A DNA stretch of 64,000 nt from Amycolatopsis thermophila. GTDB taxonomy: Bacteria; Actinomycetota; Actinomycetes; Mycobacteriales; Pseudonocardiaceae. The position numbers and the translations under genes were made by a program. How positions within the stretch are numbered: the stretch's first letter is position 1; every line of letters starts with the position of its first letter. Shown here piece by piece: positions 21,918 to 29,811 of this stretch. Below the pieces are notes generated by a model. The model saw nothing but the letters and a program-made list of their open reading frames with translations, was not told where the DNA came from and searched no databases. The stretch covers positions 5,890,001 through 5,954,000 of the forward strand of contig NZ_JAUSUT010000001.1 of the NCBI RefSeq assembly GCF_030814215.1. The letters run 5' to 3'.

Positions 21918-22783
21918 TGCAGGTCCTGGCCGAGGACGAGTGGCGGGCGCGCGAACGGCACCACGTCCCGCGCGTCCGCCGCTGGACCGCGCCCTACCAG
22001 CGGCGCCGGTCCCGCGGGGAGAAGCACCCCGTGCACGACTTCCTGTTCCAGTACTACCCGCACCGTCCGGCGCACCTCGAGCGGTGGAGCCCGGGACCGG
22101 GGGTGGTGCTGGCCGGTCCGGCGGCGCGGGAGTTCCTGGGGCGGCCGGAGTTCCGGGAGACGCGCGAGGGGGTGACGCTCGGGGACCTGCCGGTCAAGCG
22201 CGTCCCGGCGGTGCGGGCGCTGCTCGTGCTGCTGGAGGCGACGGCGTCGCGGCCGCCGCGGCTGAGCTGTTTCGGGCTGCACGAGTGGGCCATGGTGTAC
22301 CGGCAGGCACCGGAGCAGGTGCGGCACAGCCAGCTGCCGCTGCGGCTCGGCCCGGCGGGCACCGACACGGTCGTCGAGTCGCTGGACCTGCGCTGCGGGC
22401 ACTTCGACGCGTTCCGGTTCTTCACCGGGCCGGCGCGGCCGCGCAACGCGTGGCAGCCGACGCGGGAACGTCAGGCCGAGTTGGAGCAGCCCGGGTGCCT
22501 GCACGCCAACATGGACCTGTACCGGGCGGCGTTCAAGCTCGATCCGTTCGTGCCCTCCGAGCTCGTCGCGGACTGCTTCGAGCTCGCGGTGGAGATCCGC
22601 GAACTGGACATGCGCGCCAGCCCGTACGATTTGTCGGGGCTGGGCTACTCCCCCGTGCGGATCGAGACCGCCCGGGGGCGCGCGGAGTACGCGCGGGCCC
22701 AGGCGGCGTTCGCCGCCCGGGCGGAGCCGTTGCGCACTCGGCTGATCGAGCACTGCCGGACGCTCCTCGCGCAGCGGCAGTAA
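21917..22783 (+). CDS. conserved actinobacterial protein, function unproven
   Basis: A 288-residue soluble protein with the start region LAEDEWRARERHHVPRVRRW and the motif RRSRGEKHPVHDFLFQYY. Similar actinobacterial proteins are often labelled 3-methyladenine DNA glycosylase, but I see no helix-hairpin-helix or other glycosylase motif, so I treat that label as unproven. A CLHANMDLYRAAFKLDPFVPS segment, given here in parts, and several conserved histidines suggest an enzyme. The start overlaps the CNNM stop by one base (ATG) or four (GTG at 21914). It completes a three-gene operon. Confidence 0.75.
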   Translation: MQVLAEDEWRARERHHVPRVRRWTAPYQRRRSRGEKHPVHDFLFQYYPHRPAHLERWSPGPGVVLAGPAAREFLGRPEFRETREGVTLGDLPVKRVPAVRALLVLLEATASRPPRLSCFGLHEWAMVYRQAPEQVRHSQLPLRLGPAGTDTVVESLDLRCGHFDAFRFFTGPARPRNAWQPTRERQAELEQPGCLHANMDLYRAAFKLDPFVPSELVADCFELAVEIRELDMRASPYDLSGLGYSPVRIETARGRAEYARAQAAFAARAEPLRTRLIEHCRTLLAQRQ

Positions 22784-22809
22784 CAGTCAGTCCTGCGATT
22801 TTCGTGGGT

Positions 22810-22850
22810 TCATCACGTTTCGCTAACGGCAAACCCCTGTTAGGGTGAAC
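22810..22850 (+). promoter_or_regulatory. candidate promoter with nested inverted repeats
   Basis: TTTCGC (22818-22823) and TAGGGT (22841-22846) lie 17 bases apart upstream of the gene at 22892. CTAAC and GTTAG, and outside them GTTCA and TGAAC, form nested inverted repeats over the promoter, so an operator or a hairpin is possible. AGAGTTGAGGAA before the ATG supplies a ribosome site. Confidence 0.4.
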
Positions 22851-22891
22851 GTCGTTTGTCGGAGCGCACGGAGAGTTGAGGAAGAGCACGC

Positions 22892-24064
22892 ATGGGGCGA
22901 CACAGCAGGGGCGACGACCCCGCTCACGGCCGTCCTCAGGCTGGGGAGTCCACCGGGTACCGGCGTGCGGCCGCGCGGCCGGGCGAAGTCGTGGGTTCCT
23001 TCCCGGTGGATCGCGGCTCCGCCGGCGGTTACCAGCGCGTGCCGGGCAGCACTCCGGGCGAGACGACGGGCAGCCGCCGCGCCGTGGGCGAGTTCGCGGG
23101 CCCCGGCGAAGTGACCGGGAGCCGCACCGGGTCCCGGCCGGCGGGGCCGGGGTTGCGCGCTCCGGGCGAGACCACGGGCAGCCGCCGGGCGATCACGGCC
23201 GAGGCGGCCGACGGCCGCCGCGCGCCGGTGGGGGCGGGCGCCGCCGAGACCACGGGCAGCAGGCGTGCGATCGCGGGCGCCTCGGAGACCACCGGCAGCC
23301 GCCGCGCGGTGGGCGAGTCGACCGGCTACCGCCGGGCCGGGACGGGCGAAAGCACCGGCAGCAGCCGGATCCTCGGCGCGGACGGGCGTCCTCAGCTCGG
23401 GCGCCGCCGGGCCGGCGCGAGCGAGTCGACCGGCTCGCACCGCGTCACGCCGCCCGGGGAGGCCACCGGCTCGCACCGGGTGGTCGGCGAGACCAAACGC
23501 GGCATCGCGAAGTGGCCGCTCGTCGCCGGGGGCTTCGTCGTGCTCCTCGTCCTCGGGCTCCTCGCCTGGGGCTGGGCCGGCAACATCGTCAACAGCCGCG
23601 CCGAGGCCCAGGCCGCCGCCTGCCCCGAGGGCGACTCGAACCTCAGCGTGGCCACCGCCCCGTCCGTGGCGCCCGCTGTCACCGCGGCCGCCGAGCGGTG
23701 GAACCAGGCGAAGACCGTCGTGCACGCCCACTGCGTCCAGGTCCACGTGCAGGCCATCGACGACCAGCGCGTGCTGCTCGCCCTCACCGGGCGCGGCAAC
23801 GTCGACTCGATCGGCGGGCAGCCCGCCGTGTGGATCCCGGAGACCACGGCGGCGATCACCGAGCTGACCACCGCCCGGCCCACCCTGCTGACCTCCCCGG
23901 CCGAGTCCGTGGCGACCACCGCCACCGCCGACTACCCGTGCGCGGTGCTCACCACCGACGACGTCGACGAGGTCCAGCAGCGCGCCGCCCAGGCGTTCCG
24001 CAACTACCTGCAGGAACCGGCGCAGAAGGCCGACTTCGCCCGGGTCCTCACACCCGGCGCGTAG
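22892..24064 (+). CDS. single-pass membrane protein with Arg-rich TTGSRRA repeats and an extracytoplasmic domain
   Basis: A 390-residue protein of unknown function. Residues ~1-205 hold about ten degenerate copies of a short unit of the form GETTGSRRAV, also seen as GESTGYRRA and GEATGSHRV. One membrane helix (~213-235) follows, then a ~150-residue extracytoplasmic domain with two or three cysteines (AACPEG, HAHCVQV, YPCAVL). The basic, disordered repeat part should stay in the cytoplasm, where it could bind acidic partners or nucleic acid. The gene stands alone with its own promoter. No enzyme motif is recognised. Confidence 0.8.
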   Translation: MGRHSRGDDPAHGRPQAGESTGYRRAAARPGEVVGSFPVDRGSAGGYQRVPGSTPGETTGSRRAVGEFAGPGEVTGSRTGSRPAGPGLRAPGETTGSRRAITAEAADGRRAPVGAGAAETTGSRRAIAGASETTGSRRAVGESTGYRRAGTGESTGSSRILGADGRPQLGRRRAGASESTGSHRVTPPGEATGSHRVVGETKRGIAKWPLVAGGFVVLLVLGLLAWGWAGNIVNSRAEAQAAACPEGDSNLSVATAPSVAPAVTAAAERWNQAKTVVHAHCVQVHVQAIDDQRVLLALTGRGNVDSIGGQPAVWIPETTAAITELTTARPTLLTSPAESVATTATADYPCAVLTTDDVDEVQQRAAQAFRNYLQEPAQKADFARVLTPGA

Positions 24065-24184
24065 CGGCGTTCCCGGCGTTCCCGGCCACCGGGCTACGCC
24101 CGCGCGCGGTCGCGGCCCGGGCTGCTCACTACCGCGGCCGCCCTGCCTGATGTGGTGAGCCTCGGTGCGCCTGGAACGCCCCGG

Positions 24185-24964
24185 TCACGCCGGTGCCGGG
24201 CCAGTGAGGACCGCGCGGGTGGCCGCGTCGGCCGGGTAGAACGACTCGATCACCAGCTCGGCGAGCGTGACGTCGAGCGCTGTGCCGAACGTCGCGACCG
24301 TGGACAGCAGCCTCAGCTCGCCGTCCCCGTGCCGCAGCCGCAGCGGGACGAACACCGAGCCCGGCGGCATCTCGCCCGCCGGCTGGTCGCACGGGTAGGC
24401 GCTCACTTCGGCCAGCAGGTCCGCCAGGTCCTGGTCGGCGGTGATCTCCACCTGCCGCCGCAGCCGTCCGAGCAGCTCCGCCCGCCACTGCCCCAGGTTC
24501 ACCACGTGCGGCGCGAGACCGCGCGGGTGCAGGGCCACGCGCAGGACGTTCACCGGCGGTTCGAGCAGTTCCGGGGCGACCCGTGCGGTCAGCAGGGCGA
24601 GGCCGCTGTTGGATTCGACCAGGTCCCAGCCGCGGTCGACGACCAGCGCCGGGTACGGCTCGTGCCCGGCGAGCAGGTGCCGGACGGCCTCCAGCGCGGC
24701 ACCCAGGTCGGTGAGCGCGTTCTCCGGGTAGACCGGGGCGTAACCGGCCGACAGCAGCATCCGGTTGCGTTCCCGCAGCGGCACGTCCAGCCGCTCCCCC
24801 AGGCGCAGCACCATGTCGCGGCTGGGCCGGGACCGGCCGTTTTCCAGGAAGCTCAGGTGGCGGGTGGAGATCTCCGCGGACAGGGCGAGGTCGAGCTGGC
24901 TGAGCCGGCGGCGTTCCCGCCAGTGCCGCAGTTGCTCCCCGACGGGGCGCTGCATGGTCGTCAC
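24185..24964 (-). CDS. XRE-family regulator with MmyB-like ligand domain
   Basis: A 259-residue regulator. Residues ~8-65 form a cro/C1-type helix-turn-helix (LRHWRERRRLSQLDLALSAE, then STRHLSFLENGRSRPSR). Residues ~90-255 match the MmyB-like PAS-type ligand domain (PALVVDRGWDLVESN and VNVLRVALHPRGLAPHVVNL, in parts). Such proteins typically control one adjacent divergent enzyme gene, which here would be the SnoaL-like gene at 25080. The start could be at 24964 or nine bases later. The pair occupies the place where gcvP is expected. Confidence 0.88.
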   Translation of the reverse strand: MTTMQRPVGEQLRHWRERRRLSQLDLALSAEISTRHLSFLENGRSRPSRDMVLRLGERLDVPLRERNRMLLSAGYAPVYPENALTDLGAALEAVRHLLAGHEPYPALVVDRGWDLVESNSGLALLTARVAPELLEPPVNVLRVALHPRGLAPHVVNLGQWRAELLGRLRRQVEITADQDLADLLAEVSAYPCDQPAGEMPPGSVFVPLRLRHGDGELRLLSTVATFGTALDVTLAELVIESFYPADAATRAVLTGPAPA

Positions 24965-25079
24965 CGCACCGAATCTACGGGCGGCCCGGCGGTGCTGCCA
25001 TTACCTCCGGCGTAATCGACGGCACGCGCGATCCGGGCGATCGTGATCAGGTCACACCGACCGAGATCAGGAGGATCGC

Positions 25080-25442
25080 ATGTCCGACTACACCACCCTC
25101 GCCCAGCGCTACATCGACGTGTGGAACGAGACCGACGCGGACAAGCGGCGGGCGCTCGTCGGCGAGGTGTTCACCCCGGAGGCCACCTACACGGACCCGC
25201 TGGGCGCGGTGCGCGGCGCCGACGGGGTGGACGGGTTCATCGCCGGGGCTCAGCAGCAGTTCGCCGGCCTGGAGTTCCAGCTGGGCGGCGCGGTCGACGG
25301 GCACCACGACCAGGCCCGCTTCACCTGGCACCTGGGCGTTCCGGGCTCGGACGAGCCGCTGGCGATCGGGTTCGACGTGGTCGTCATCGAGGACGGCCGC
25401 ATCGCCCAGGTGCTGGGGTTCCTGGACAAGATGCCGGGCTGA
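25080..25442 (+). CDS. SnoaL-like/NTF2-fold protein
   Basis: A 120-residue NTF2-fold protein (YIDVWNETDADKRRALVGEV, read in parts, with TPEATYTDPLG and a final LGFLDKMPG). This fold serves small isomerases, cyclases and hydrolases or acts as a binding domain, so the reaction is unknown. An AGGAGG ribosome site stands before the ATG. It is divergent from the XRE regulator, which probably controls it. A perfect hairpin follows the stop. The tandem glycine riboswitch just beyond points toward this gene on the opposite strand. Confidence 0.85.
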   Translation: MSDYTTLAQRYIDVWNETDADKRRALVGEVFTPEATYTDPLGAVRGADGVDGFIAGAQQQFAGLEFQLGGAVDGHHDQARFTWHLGVPGSDEPLAIGFDVVVIEDGRIAQVLGFLDKMPG

Positions 25443-25449
25443 CACCGCC

Positions 25450-25473
25450 GGCCCGGACCCCCAGGTCCGGGCC
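25450..25473. terminator. hairpin between the SnoaL gene and the glycine riboswitch
   Basis: A perfect 10-bp stem, GGCCCGGACC (25450-25459) with GGTCCGGGCC (25464-25473), has a 4-base loop. It lies eight bases after the SnoaL stop. On the minus strand it lies directly downstream of the second glycine aptamer, where an expression platform would be expected. No U run is present on either side, so termination is likely but not certain. Confidence 0.6.
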
Positions 25474-25489
25474 CTCCCCACTCTGTCCG

Positions 25490-25602
25490 TGCCCCGTCAG
25501 GGCGCCTGAGAGGTTCACCCGAGAGTTAGCCGGGTTTGCACCTTCGGCGGGGCCGGACGGAGTTGTGCCCGTCGGCCCGCTTTCCAGAGGCGTCTCGTCC
25601 GC
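25490..25602 (-). promoter_or_regulatory. glycine riboswitch, second aptamer
   Basis: On the minus strand this shows the glycine aptamer core GCCGAAGGTGCAAA, the final CTCTCAGGCGCC and a GACGAGACGCC start. It lies directly after the first aptamer, so together they form the usual cooperative tandem glycine riboswitch. No glycine-cleavage gene lies downstream. Confidence 0.85.
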
Positions 25603-25605
25603 GCG

Positions 25606-25697
25606 GTCCGGGGTGCCTGAGAGGTTCCGGGGAGGATTTGCTCCTTCGGCGCCGGGCACGGTGGTGGTGGGCCCGGTCTCTCCCGCGCGGCTTCGGC
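25606..25697 (-). promoter_or_regulatory. glycine riboswitch, first aptamer
   Basis: On the minus strand this shows GGGAGAGACC, then the core GCCGAAGGAGCAAA and the end CTCTCAGGCACC, which are the standard conserved elements of a glycine aptamer. It begins ~40 bases after the stop of the MerR gene, which in relatives is followed by gcvP. Confidence 0.88.
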
Positions 25698-25737
25698 GAC
25701 CGCGTCGGTCAGCCTACTCCCCGGTATCGTGGGGCGA

Positions 25738-26304
25738 TCAGCCGGTCCGGCGGGCGTTGCGGCGCTGGGTCAGTTCGTCCGGGACGACCGCTTCGACCTC
25801 GCCGCCGTCGGCGCGTTCGGCCGGGAACTCGTGGATGGTGCCGCTGATCTCCTGCATCGGGACCTTGACCGCGATGCCGAACACGCCCTGCCCGCCCTGG
25901 AGCAGATCCACGATCTCCTCCGGGGAGGTGCACTCGTAGACCGTCGTGCCGTCGGAAACCAGCGTGACCTTCGCCAGGTCACGGGCGCCGCGTTTGCGGA
26001 GGTGCTCGACGGCGACGCGGATGTTCTGCAGCGAGACACCGGTGTCGAGTAAACGCTTGACGATCTTGAGGGCGAGGATGTCCTTGAACGAGTACAGCCG
26101 CTGCGAACCCGACCCGTGGGCCGTGCGGATGCTCGGTGCGACGAGCCCGGTGCGCGCCCAGTAGTCCAGCTGCCGGTAGGTGATGCCGGCGATCTGACAG
26201 GCCGCGGGACCCCGGTATCCGACCAGCTCGTCAGGCAGGGACGAGTCCGGGAAGAGCTCACCCTGCTCTCCCGGCACGACCTGAACCGGCCTTTCGTCGA
26301 CCAC
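25738..26304 (-). CDS. MerR-family regulator of the glycine-cleavage/GarA block
   Basis: A 188-residue MerR protein similar to the second regulator (Rv1830) of the mycobacterial gcvH-garA region. The winged helix is at ~30-95 (RGPAACQIAGITYRQLDYWA, ARTGLVAPSIR, LYSFKDILALKIVKRLLDTG), followed by a small effector region with EFPAERADG. The GTG at 26304 is chosen because GGGGAGG stands at a proper distance; a longer frame to 26448 lacks support. In mycobacteria this gene is followed by gcvB (gcvP); here the tandem glycine riboswitch follows, with no gcvP. Confidence 0.9.
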   Translation of the reverse strand: MVDERPVQVVPGEQGELFPDSSLPDELVGYRGPAACQIAGITYRQLDYWARTGLVAPSIRTAHGSGSQRLYSFKDILALKIVKRLLDTGVSLQNIRVAVEHLRKRGARDLAKVTLVSDGTTVYECTSPEEIVDLLQGGQGVFGIAVKVPMQEISGTIHEFPAERADGGEVEAVVPDELTQRRNARRTG

Positions 26305-26660
26305 GCATGCCTCCCCTCGCCCGGCCGTGGTGGCCGGTCGAAACAAGCACCCGGGGCCCTGGAAGTAGGACCCGCGGCAGTGGCGAACCGCCGGTGTGCC
26401 CCAGTGACCGCGCCGCGGCCGAATCACACCGAAGCGATTTACCGCCATCGACGGTATGCGCGGGGAAGCGCCCGGTCAACGCGACGCGCGGCCCGCCTCG
26501 GACCTGTCTTGCGAGCGGCCCGGAAAATGCGTCCCGACCACGGTTACCCGGTCAGGTAATTTTCGCTGGTTCCCGGCCCCGGATGCGCCGAAGGGGCCCT
26601 CCCGGCCGGTGCTCGAGCCGGGAAGACCCCTTCGGCGCCGCCGGAGGCGGCCGGAACCAC
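26305..26660. other. intergenic region between the nuclease and MerR genes
   Basis: No gene is seen. The region holds the terminator at 26585-26638, an inverted repeat TTACC-N6-GGTAA (26544-26559), and presumably the minus-strand promoter of the MerR gene, for which no good -35/-10 pair was found. Confidence 0.5.
26585..26638. terminator. long hairpin terminator after the bifunctional-nuclease gene
   Basis: A stem formed by GCGCCGAAGGGG (26585-26596) with CCCCTTCGGCGC (26627-26638) continues, after a small internal mismatch, with TCCCGGC and GCCGGGA. It lies 22 bases after the stop of the minus-strand nuclease gene. Confidence 0.82.
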
Positions 26661-27134
26661 TCAGGTGTCCGCGCCGCGGAAATCCTCCGGCGAGACGGAT
26701 TCGAGAAACTCGCGGAACTTCTCGACCTCGTCCTCCTGCTCGTCCGGGATGATCAGCCCGGCCTCGTCGAGCACCGCGTCCACGGCGTGGATCGGCACGC
26801 CGACGCGCAGCGCCAGCGCCACCGAGTCGCTCGGCCGCGCGGACACCCGCACGTCGCCGTCGAAGACCAGCTCGGCGAAGAACGTGCCCTCGCGCAGGTC
26901 GGTGATCACGACCTGCTCCAGCTCCCGGCCCAGTGCGCCGATGACCTCCTTGAGGAGGTCGTGGGTCAGTGGGCGGGCGGGGCGGACGCCCTGCTGCTCG
27001 AGCGCGATCGCGGTGGCTTCCACCGACCCGATCCAGATCGGGAGGTACCGCTCACCCTGCGCCTCCCGCAGCAACAAGATCGGCTGATTCGCGGGCAACT
27101 CGACCCGCACGCCGACGACGCGCATTTCGCTCAT
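26661..27134 (-). CDS. bifunctional nuclease family protein (DUF151)
   Basis: A 157-residue protein of the bifunctional nuclease (BFN) domain family, equivalent in place to Rv1829. Recognisable parts are LPANQPILLLREAQGERYLP, IWIGSVEATAIALEQQG, the RPLTHDLLKEVIGAL helix and ARPSDSVALALRVGVPIHA. Plant members have RNase and DNase activity; the role of the actinobacterial proteins is not settled. It lies between ftsR and the second MerR gene, as in mycobacteria. The ATG start follows a GAGGGAGG ribosome site. Confidence 0.92.
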   Translation of the reverse strand: MSEMRVVGVRVELPANQPILLLREAQGERYLPIWIGSVEATAIALEQQGVRPARPLTHDLLKEVIGALGRELEQVVITDLREGTFFAELVFDGDVRVSARPSDSVALALRVGVPIHAVDAVLDEAGLIIPDEQEDEVEKFREFLESVSPEDFRGADT

Positions 27135-27380
27135 CGGGCTTCGCCTCCCTCTCGTGTGCGCGGGCCGCAGCGCTGGTCCGAGGGCCCCGCATCGACATCT
27201 CCGACGCTACCCCCCATCCCGACGCTGTGCTCGCTCTGGGAACCGCGTGGCGGTCGCATGGATCGTTCCGGCAAATCCATCACCAACGGTACGGCATCGG
27301 CGGCCCCGTGCGGAGACCTGAAACCATGTCATTACCGTCGTGTCCGGTGACCAGCGGTGATCGAGAGCGGCCGGACACGG

Positions 27381-28133
27381 TCACCCGCCCGTGAAGTCCC
27401 GGATGCCCGCTTTGACGAGCAGGGTGTGCAAGCTCACCGACAGCGCCGCGAACTGGCGGGCGATCTCGTCCGCGCGCACCTGGGCCTCCGCGTCGCGGTG
27501 CCGGGACACCGGCGTGACGATCTGCTGCAGCAGCCCGACCTCGCGGTCCGCCGACGCCCGGAACGCCCGCAGGTGCCGTGGCTCGATGCCGAACTCGGTC
27601 ATCGCGCGGACGGTGCGGGCCACCTGCACCGCGTCCGGGTCGTAGAACCCGGCGGCGCCGGCCCGGATCAGCCCGTACTGCTCGAGCTCGGCGAGCAGCG
27701 CGGTGTCGATCCCGGCCTCGGCGAGCAGGTCCTCCCGCGTGAGGCGGACGTCGCGGCCCGGTGCGAAGTCGTCGGGACGGGGCAGCCCGTCCCCCGCGGC
27801 CGGCGCGGCCGGCAGCGACACGAGCTTGCGCGGCAGCCGCCCGCCGAGCCCCTGCCCGTCGGTCAGGCCGCGGTCGGCGGCGTCGAGCTGCTCCTTGATG
27901 ACCTTGAGCGGGAGGTAGTGGTCCCGCTGCGCGGCCAGCACGAACCGCAGCCGCTCGACGTCCGCCGCGGAGAACTGCCGGTATCCGGACGCGGTCCGGC
28001 CCGGGCGGACCAGCCCCTCGGACTCGAGGAACCTGATCTTGGAGATGGTGACATCGGGGAAGTCCGGGCGCAGCTGCGCCAGCACCGCCCCGATGCTCAG
28101 TCCATCACGCTGTGGCCGCCCGGCAGCCGTCAC
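27381..28133 (-). CDS. ftsR: MerR-family regulator FtsR
   Basis: A 250-residue MerR-like regulator matching Rv1828/FtsR, which activates ftsZ in corynebacteria. The N-terminal winged helix (SIGAVLAQLRPDFPDVTISK, then IRFLESEGLVRPGRTASGYR) covers ~12-85. A second, degenerate helix-turn-helix-like domain (RLTREDLLAEAGID, ~130-190) and a C-terminal helix follow. Its ATG overlaps the garA stop by four bases, so FtsR and GarA are co-translated. This links cell division with the glutamate/2-oxoglutarate switch, as in relatives. Confidence 0.92.
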   Translation of the reverse strand: MTAAGRPQRDGLSIGAVLAQLRPDFPDVTISKIRFLESEGLVRPGRTASGYRQFSAADVERLRFVLAAQRDHYLPLKVIKEQLDAADRGLTDGQGLGGRLPRKLVSLPAAPAAGDGLPRPDDFAPGRDVRLTREDLLAEAGIDTALLAELEQYGLIRAGAAGFYDPDAVQVARTVRAMTEFGIEPRHLRAFRASADREVGLLQQIVTPVSRHRDAEAQVRADEIARQFAALSVSLHTLLVKAGIRDFTGG

Positions 28134-28594
28134 CGCGCCCCCTGGCCCCCGTGCCCCGGGCCGGTCAGGAAGACCAGGCGGAACTTGCCGATCTGCACCT
28201 CGTCCCCGCCCGCGAGCACCGCCTGGTCGACCGGCTCGCGGTTGACGTAGGTGCCGTTGAGGCTGCCCACGTCGATGACGACGAACTCCCCGCCCTCGCG
28301 GCGGAACTCCGCGTGCCGGCGGGACACGGTGACGTCGTCGAGGAAGATGTCGCTGTCCGGATGACGCCCGGCGCTCGTGGTGTCCCGGTCGAGCAGGAAG
28401 CGCGAACCCGCGTTCGGGCCCCGCTTGACCACCAGCAACGCCGTGCCGGCCGGCAGCGCGTCGACGCCGGCGACCGAAGGCTCGGGCGTGGGCGCCTCCT
28501 GACCCTCCGCCTCCGCCAGGAAGTCGGCCCGGAAGACCGAGGTCCGCTCCGGAGACTGCTCCGGGGGAACGCCGGGCCCGTCGTTGGTGCTCAC
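28130..28594 (-). CDS. garA: FHA-domain metabolic switch protein GarA
   Basis: A 154-residue FHA protein equal to GarA/OdhI, which inhibits 2-oxoglutarate dehydrogenase and tunes glutamate enzymes when unphosphorylated. The FHA domain (~50-145) shows SAGRHPDSDIFLDDVTVSRR, read in parts, and DVGSLNGTYVNREPV. The N-terminal phospho-motif reads ERTSVFRADF; mycobacteria have ETTSVFR. So the Thr used by PknB is kept but the preceding Thr used by PknG is Arg. GTG at 28594 is chosen for its GAGGAG ribosome site. It overlaps ftsR by four bases. Confidence 0.95.
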   Translation of the reverse strand: MSTNDGPGVPPEQSPERTSVFRADFLAEAEGQEAPTPEPSVAGVDALPAGTALLVVKRGPNAGSRFLLDRDTTSAGRHPDSDIFLDDVTVSRRHAEFRREGGEFVVIDVGSLNGTYVNREPVDQAVLAGGDEVQIGKFRLVFLTGPGHGGQGAR

Positions 28595-28697
28595 CTGAGC
28601 TCTCCTCACCACTGATGTGTCGCTGGCTGAAAACCTGTGGCTGTCAACGTACCGTGCCTGATCGATTCGGCCCGCGCGGCTCCCCCCAAAACGCGCC

Positions 28698-29081
28698 TCA
28701 GCCTGCGGTCAGCCGGTTGTAGGCGTCCGCGTCGAGCAGTCCGGCCACGGCCTCGGCGTCGGACACCCGGATCTCGACGAGCCAGCCCTCGCCGTAGGGG
28801 TCGCTGTTGATCAGCTCGGGCGAGTCGCTCACCGCGTCGTTGATCGCGACGACCTCACCGTCCACGGGCGCGAACAGCTCGGACACGCTCTTGGTCGACT
28901 CGACCTCGCCGAACGGCTCGCCCGCGGTGACCGCCTTGCCGGCCTCGGGCAGGTCGACGAACACCACGTCGCCCAGCTGGTCCTGCGCGTACTCGGTGAT
29001 CCCCACGCGGACCACGTCCCCGTCACGGGTGGCGACCCACTCGTGCTCCTCGGTGTAGCGCAACTCTTCTGGCGCGGACAC
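28698..29081 (-). CDS. gcvH: glycine cleavage system H protein
   Basis: A 127-residue lipoyl carrier of the glycine cleavage complex. It shuttles the aminomethyl group between the P and T proteins. The lipoylated lysine is in the [12 protein letters not shown] segment (Lys64). Start and length fit the family. The gene heads the gcvH-garA-ftsR block, as in mycobacteria; gcvP and gcvT are not in this window. Confidence 0.97.
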   Translation of the reverse strand: MSAPEELRYTEEHEWVATRDGDVVRVGITEYAQDQLGDVVFVDLPEAGKAVTAGEPFGEVESTKSVSELFAPVDGEVVAINDAVSDSPELINSDPYGEGWLVEIRVSDAEAVAGLLDADAYNRLTAG

Positions 29082-29141
29082 TCCACGTCCCCTTTCCTGC
29101 CTGCCCCGCTCGCGGGTCTGTCGCGATGCTCGCGCGCAGTC

Positions 29142-29753
29142 TTACATCCGCGCGGCGGCCCTGGCACGCCGGACCGCCCAGAAGGTCTGCAACAGGTACA
29201 GCGCGCCGGACCACACGTACAGCACGGTGCCCCAGGCGGTGAAGGCGTAGGCGATGGGCCGGGCCACCTCGGCCGCCGTCGACGCGCCCTGGGTGAGCAG
29301 CAGGAACGGGAACGCGTACATCAGCACGAACGTCGCGGCCTTGCCGATGTAGGTGACCTCGGGCGGGGCGTAACCGTGCCGGCGCAGCACGAGCAGCGCC
29401 ACGCCGACCAGCAGTTCGCGCCCGATCAGGACCGCGACCAGCCACCACGGCACGATGCCGCGGACCAGGAACGCGATCAGCGTGGCGACGATGTAGAGCC
29501 GGTCGGCGGCCGGGTCGAGCAGCTGCCCGAGCCGGCTCGTCTGGTCCAGCCAGCGCGCCAGTTTCCCGTCGAGCCAGTCGGAGAGGCCGCTGAACACCAG
29601 CAGCGCCAGGGCCCAGCCGTCGGCCTTCGGGCCGAGCAGGAGCCACAGGAACACCGGGACGCCCGCCAGCCGCAGCAGCGACAGCAGGTTCGGCACGGTC
29701 CAGGCCTGCCGCAACAGGCTGGGCTCGGCCGGCTCGGCGCGGGGTTCGATCAC
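29142..29753 (-). CDS. CDP-alcohol phosphatidyltransferase family protein (PgsA2-like)
   Basis: A 203-residue membrane enzyme with five or six hydrophobic helices. The catalytic CDP-alcohol motif is complete in SDWLDGKLARWLDQTSRLGQ followed by LLDPAADR, which gives the D-G-x2-A-R-x8-G-x3-D-x3-D pattern. It transfers a phosphatidyl group from CDP-diacylglycerol to an alcohol, for example in phosphatidylglycerol or cardiolipin synthesis. Position near gcvH matches Rv1822 (pgsA2). The acceptor alcohol is not proven. Confidence 0.92.
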   Translation of the reverse strand: MIEPRAEPAEPSLLRQAWTVPNLLSLLRLAGVPVFLWLLLGPKADGWALALLVFSGLSDWLDGKLARWLDQTSRLGQLLDPAADRLYIVATLIAFLVRGIVPWWLVAVLIGRELLVGVALLVLRRHGYAPPEVTYIGKAATFVLMYAFPFLLLTQGASTAAEVARPIAYAFTAWGTVLYVWSGALYLLQTFWAVRRARAAARM

Positions 29754-29811
29754 GCTGTCACCCTATGCGGTGCCGGACGGCGGCGGCCGCTCGGCTCGGG
29801 CGGCCCGGCGG

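Noticed and set aside
21917..22783. 3-methyladenine DNA glycosylase function
   Set aside because: That label is used for relatives, but no glycosylase motif is visible, so the function is left open.
25047..25481. Minus-strand frame downstream of the glycine riboswitch as its target gene
   Set aside because: It lies wholly antisense to the well-supported SnoaL gene, has no domain, and its start falls inside the hairpin and the riboswitch end.
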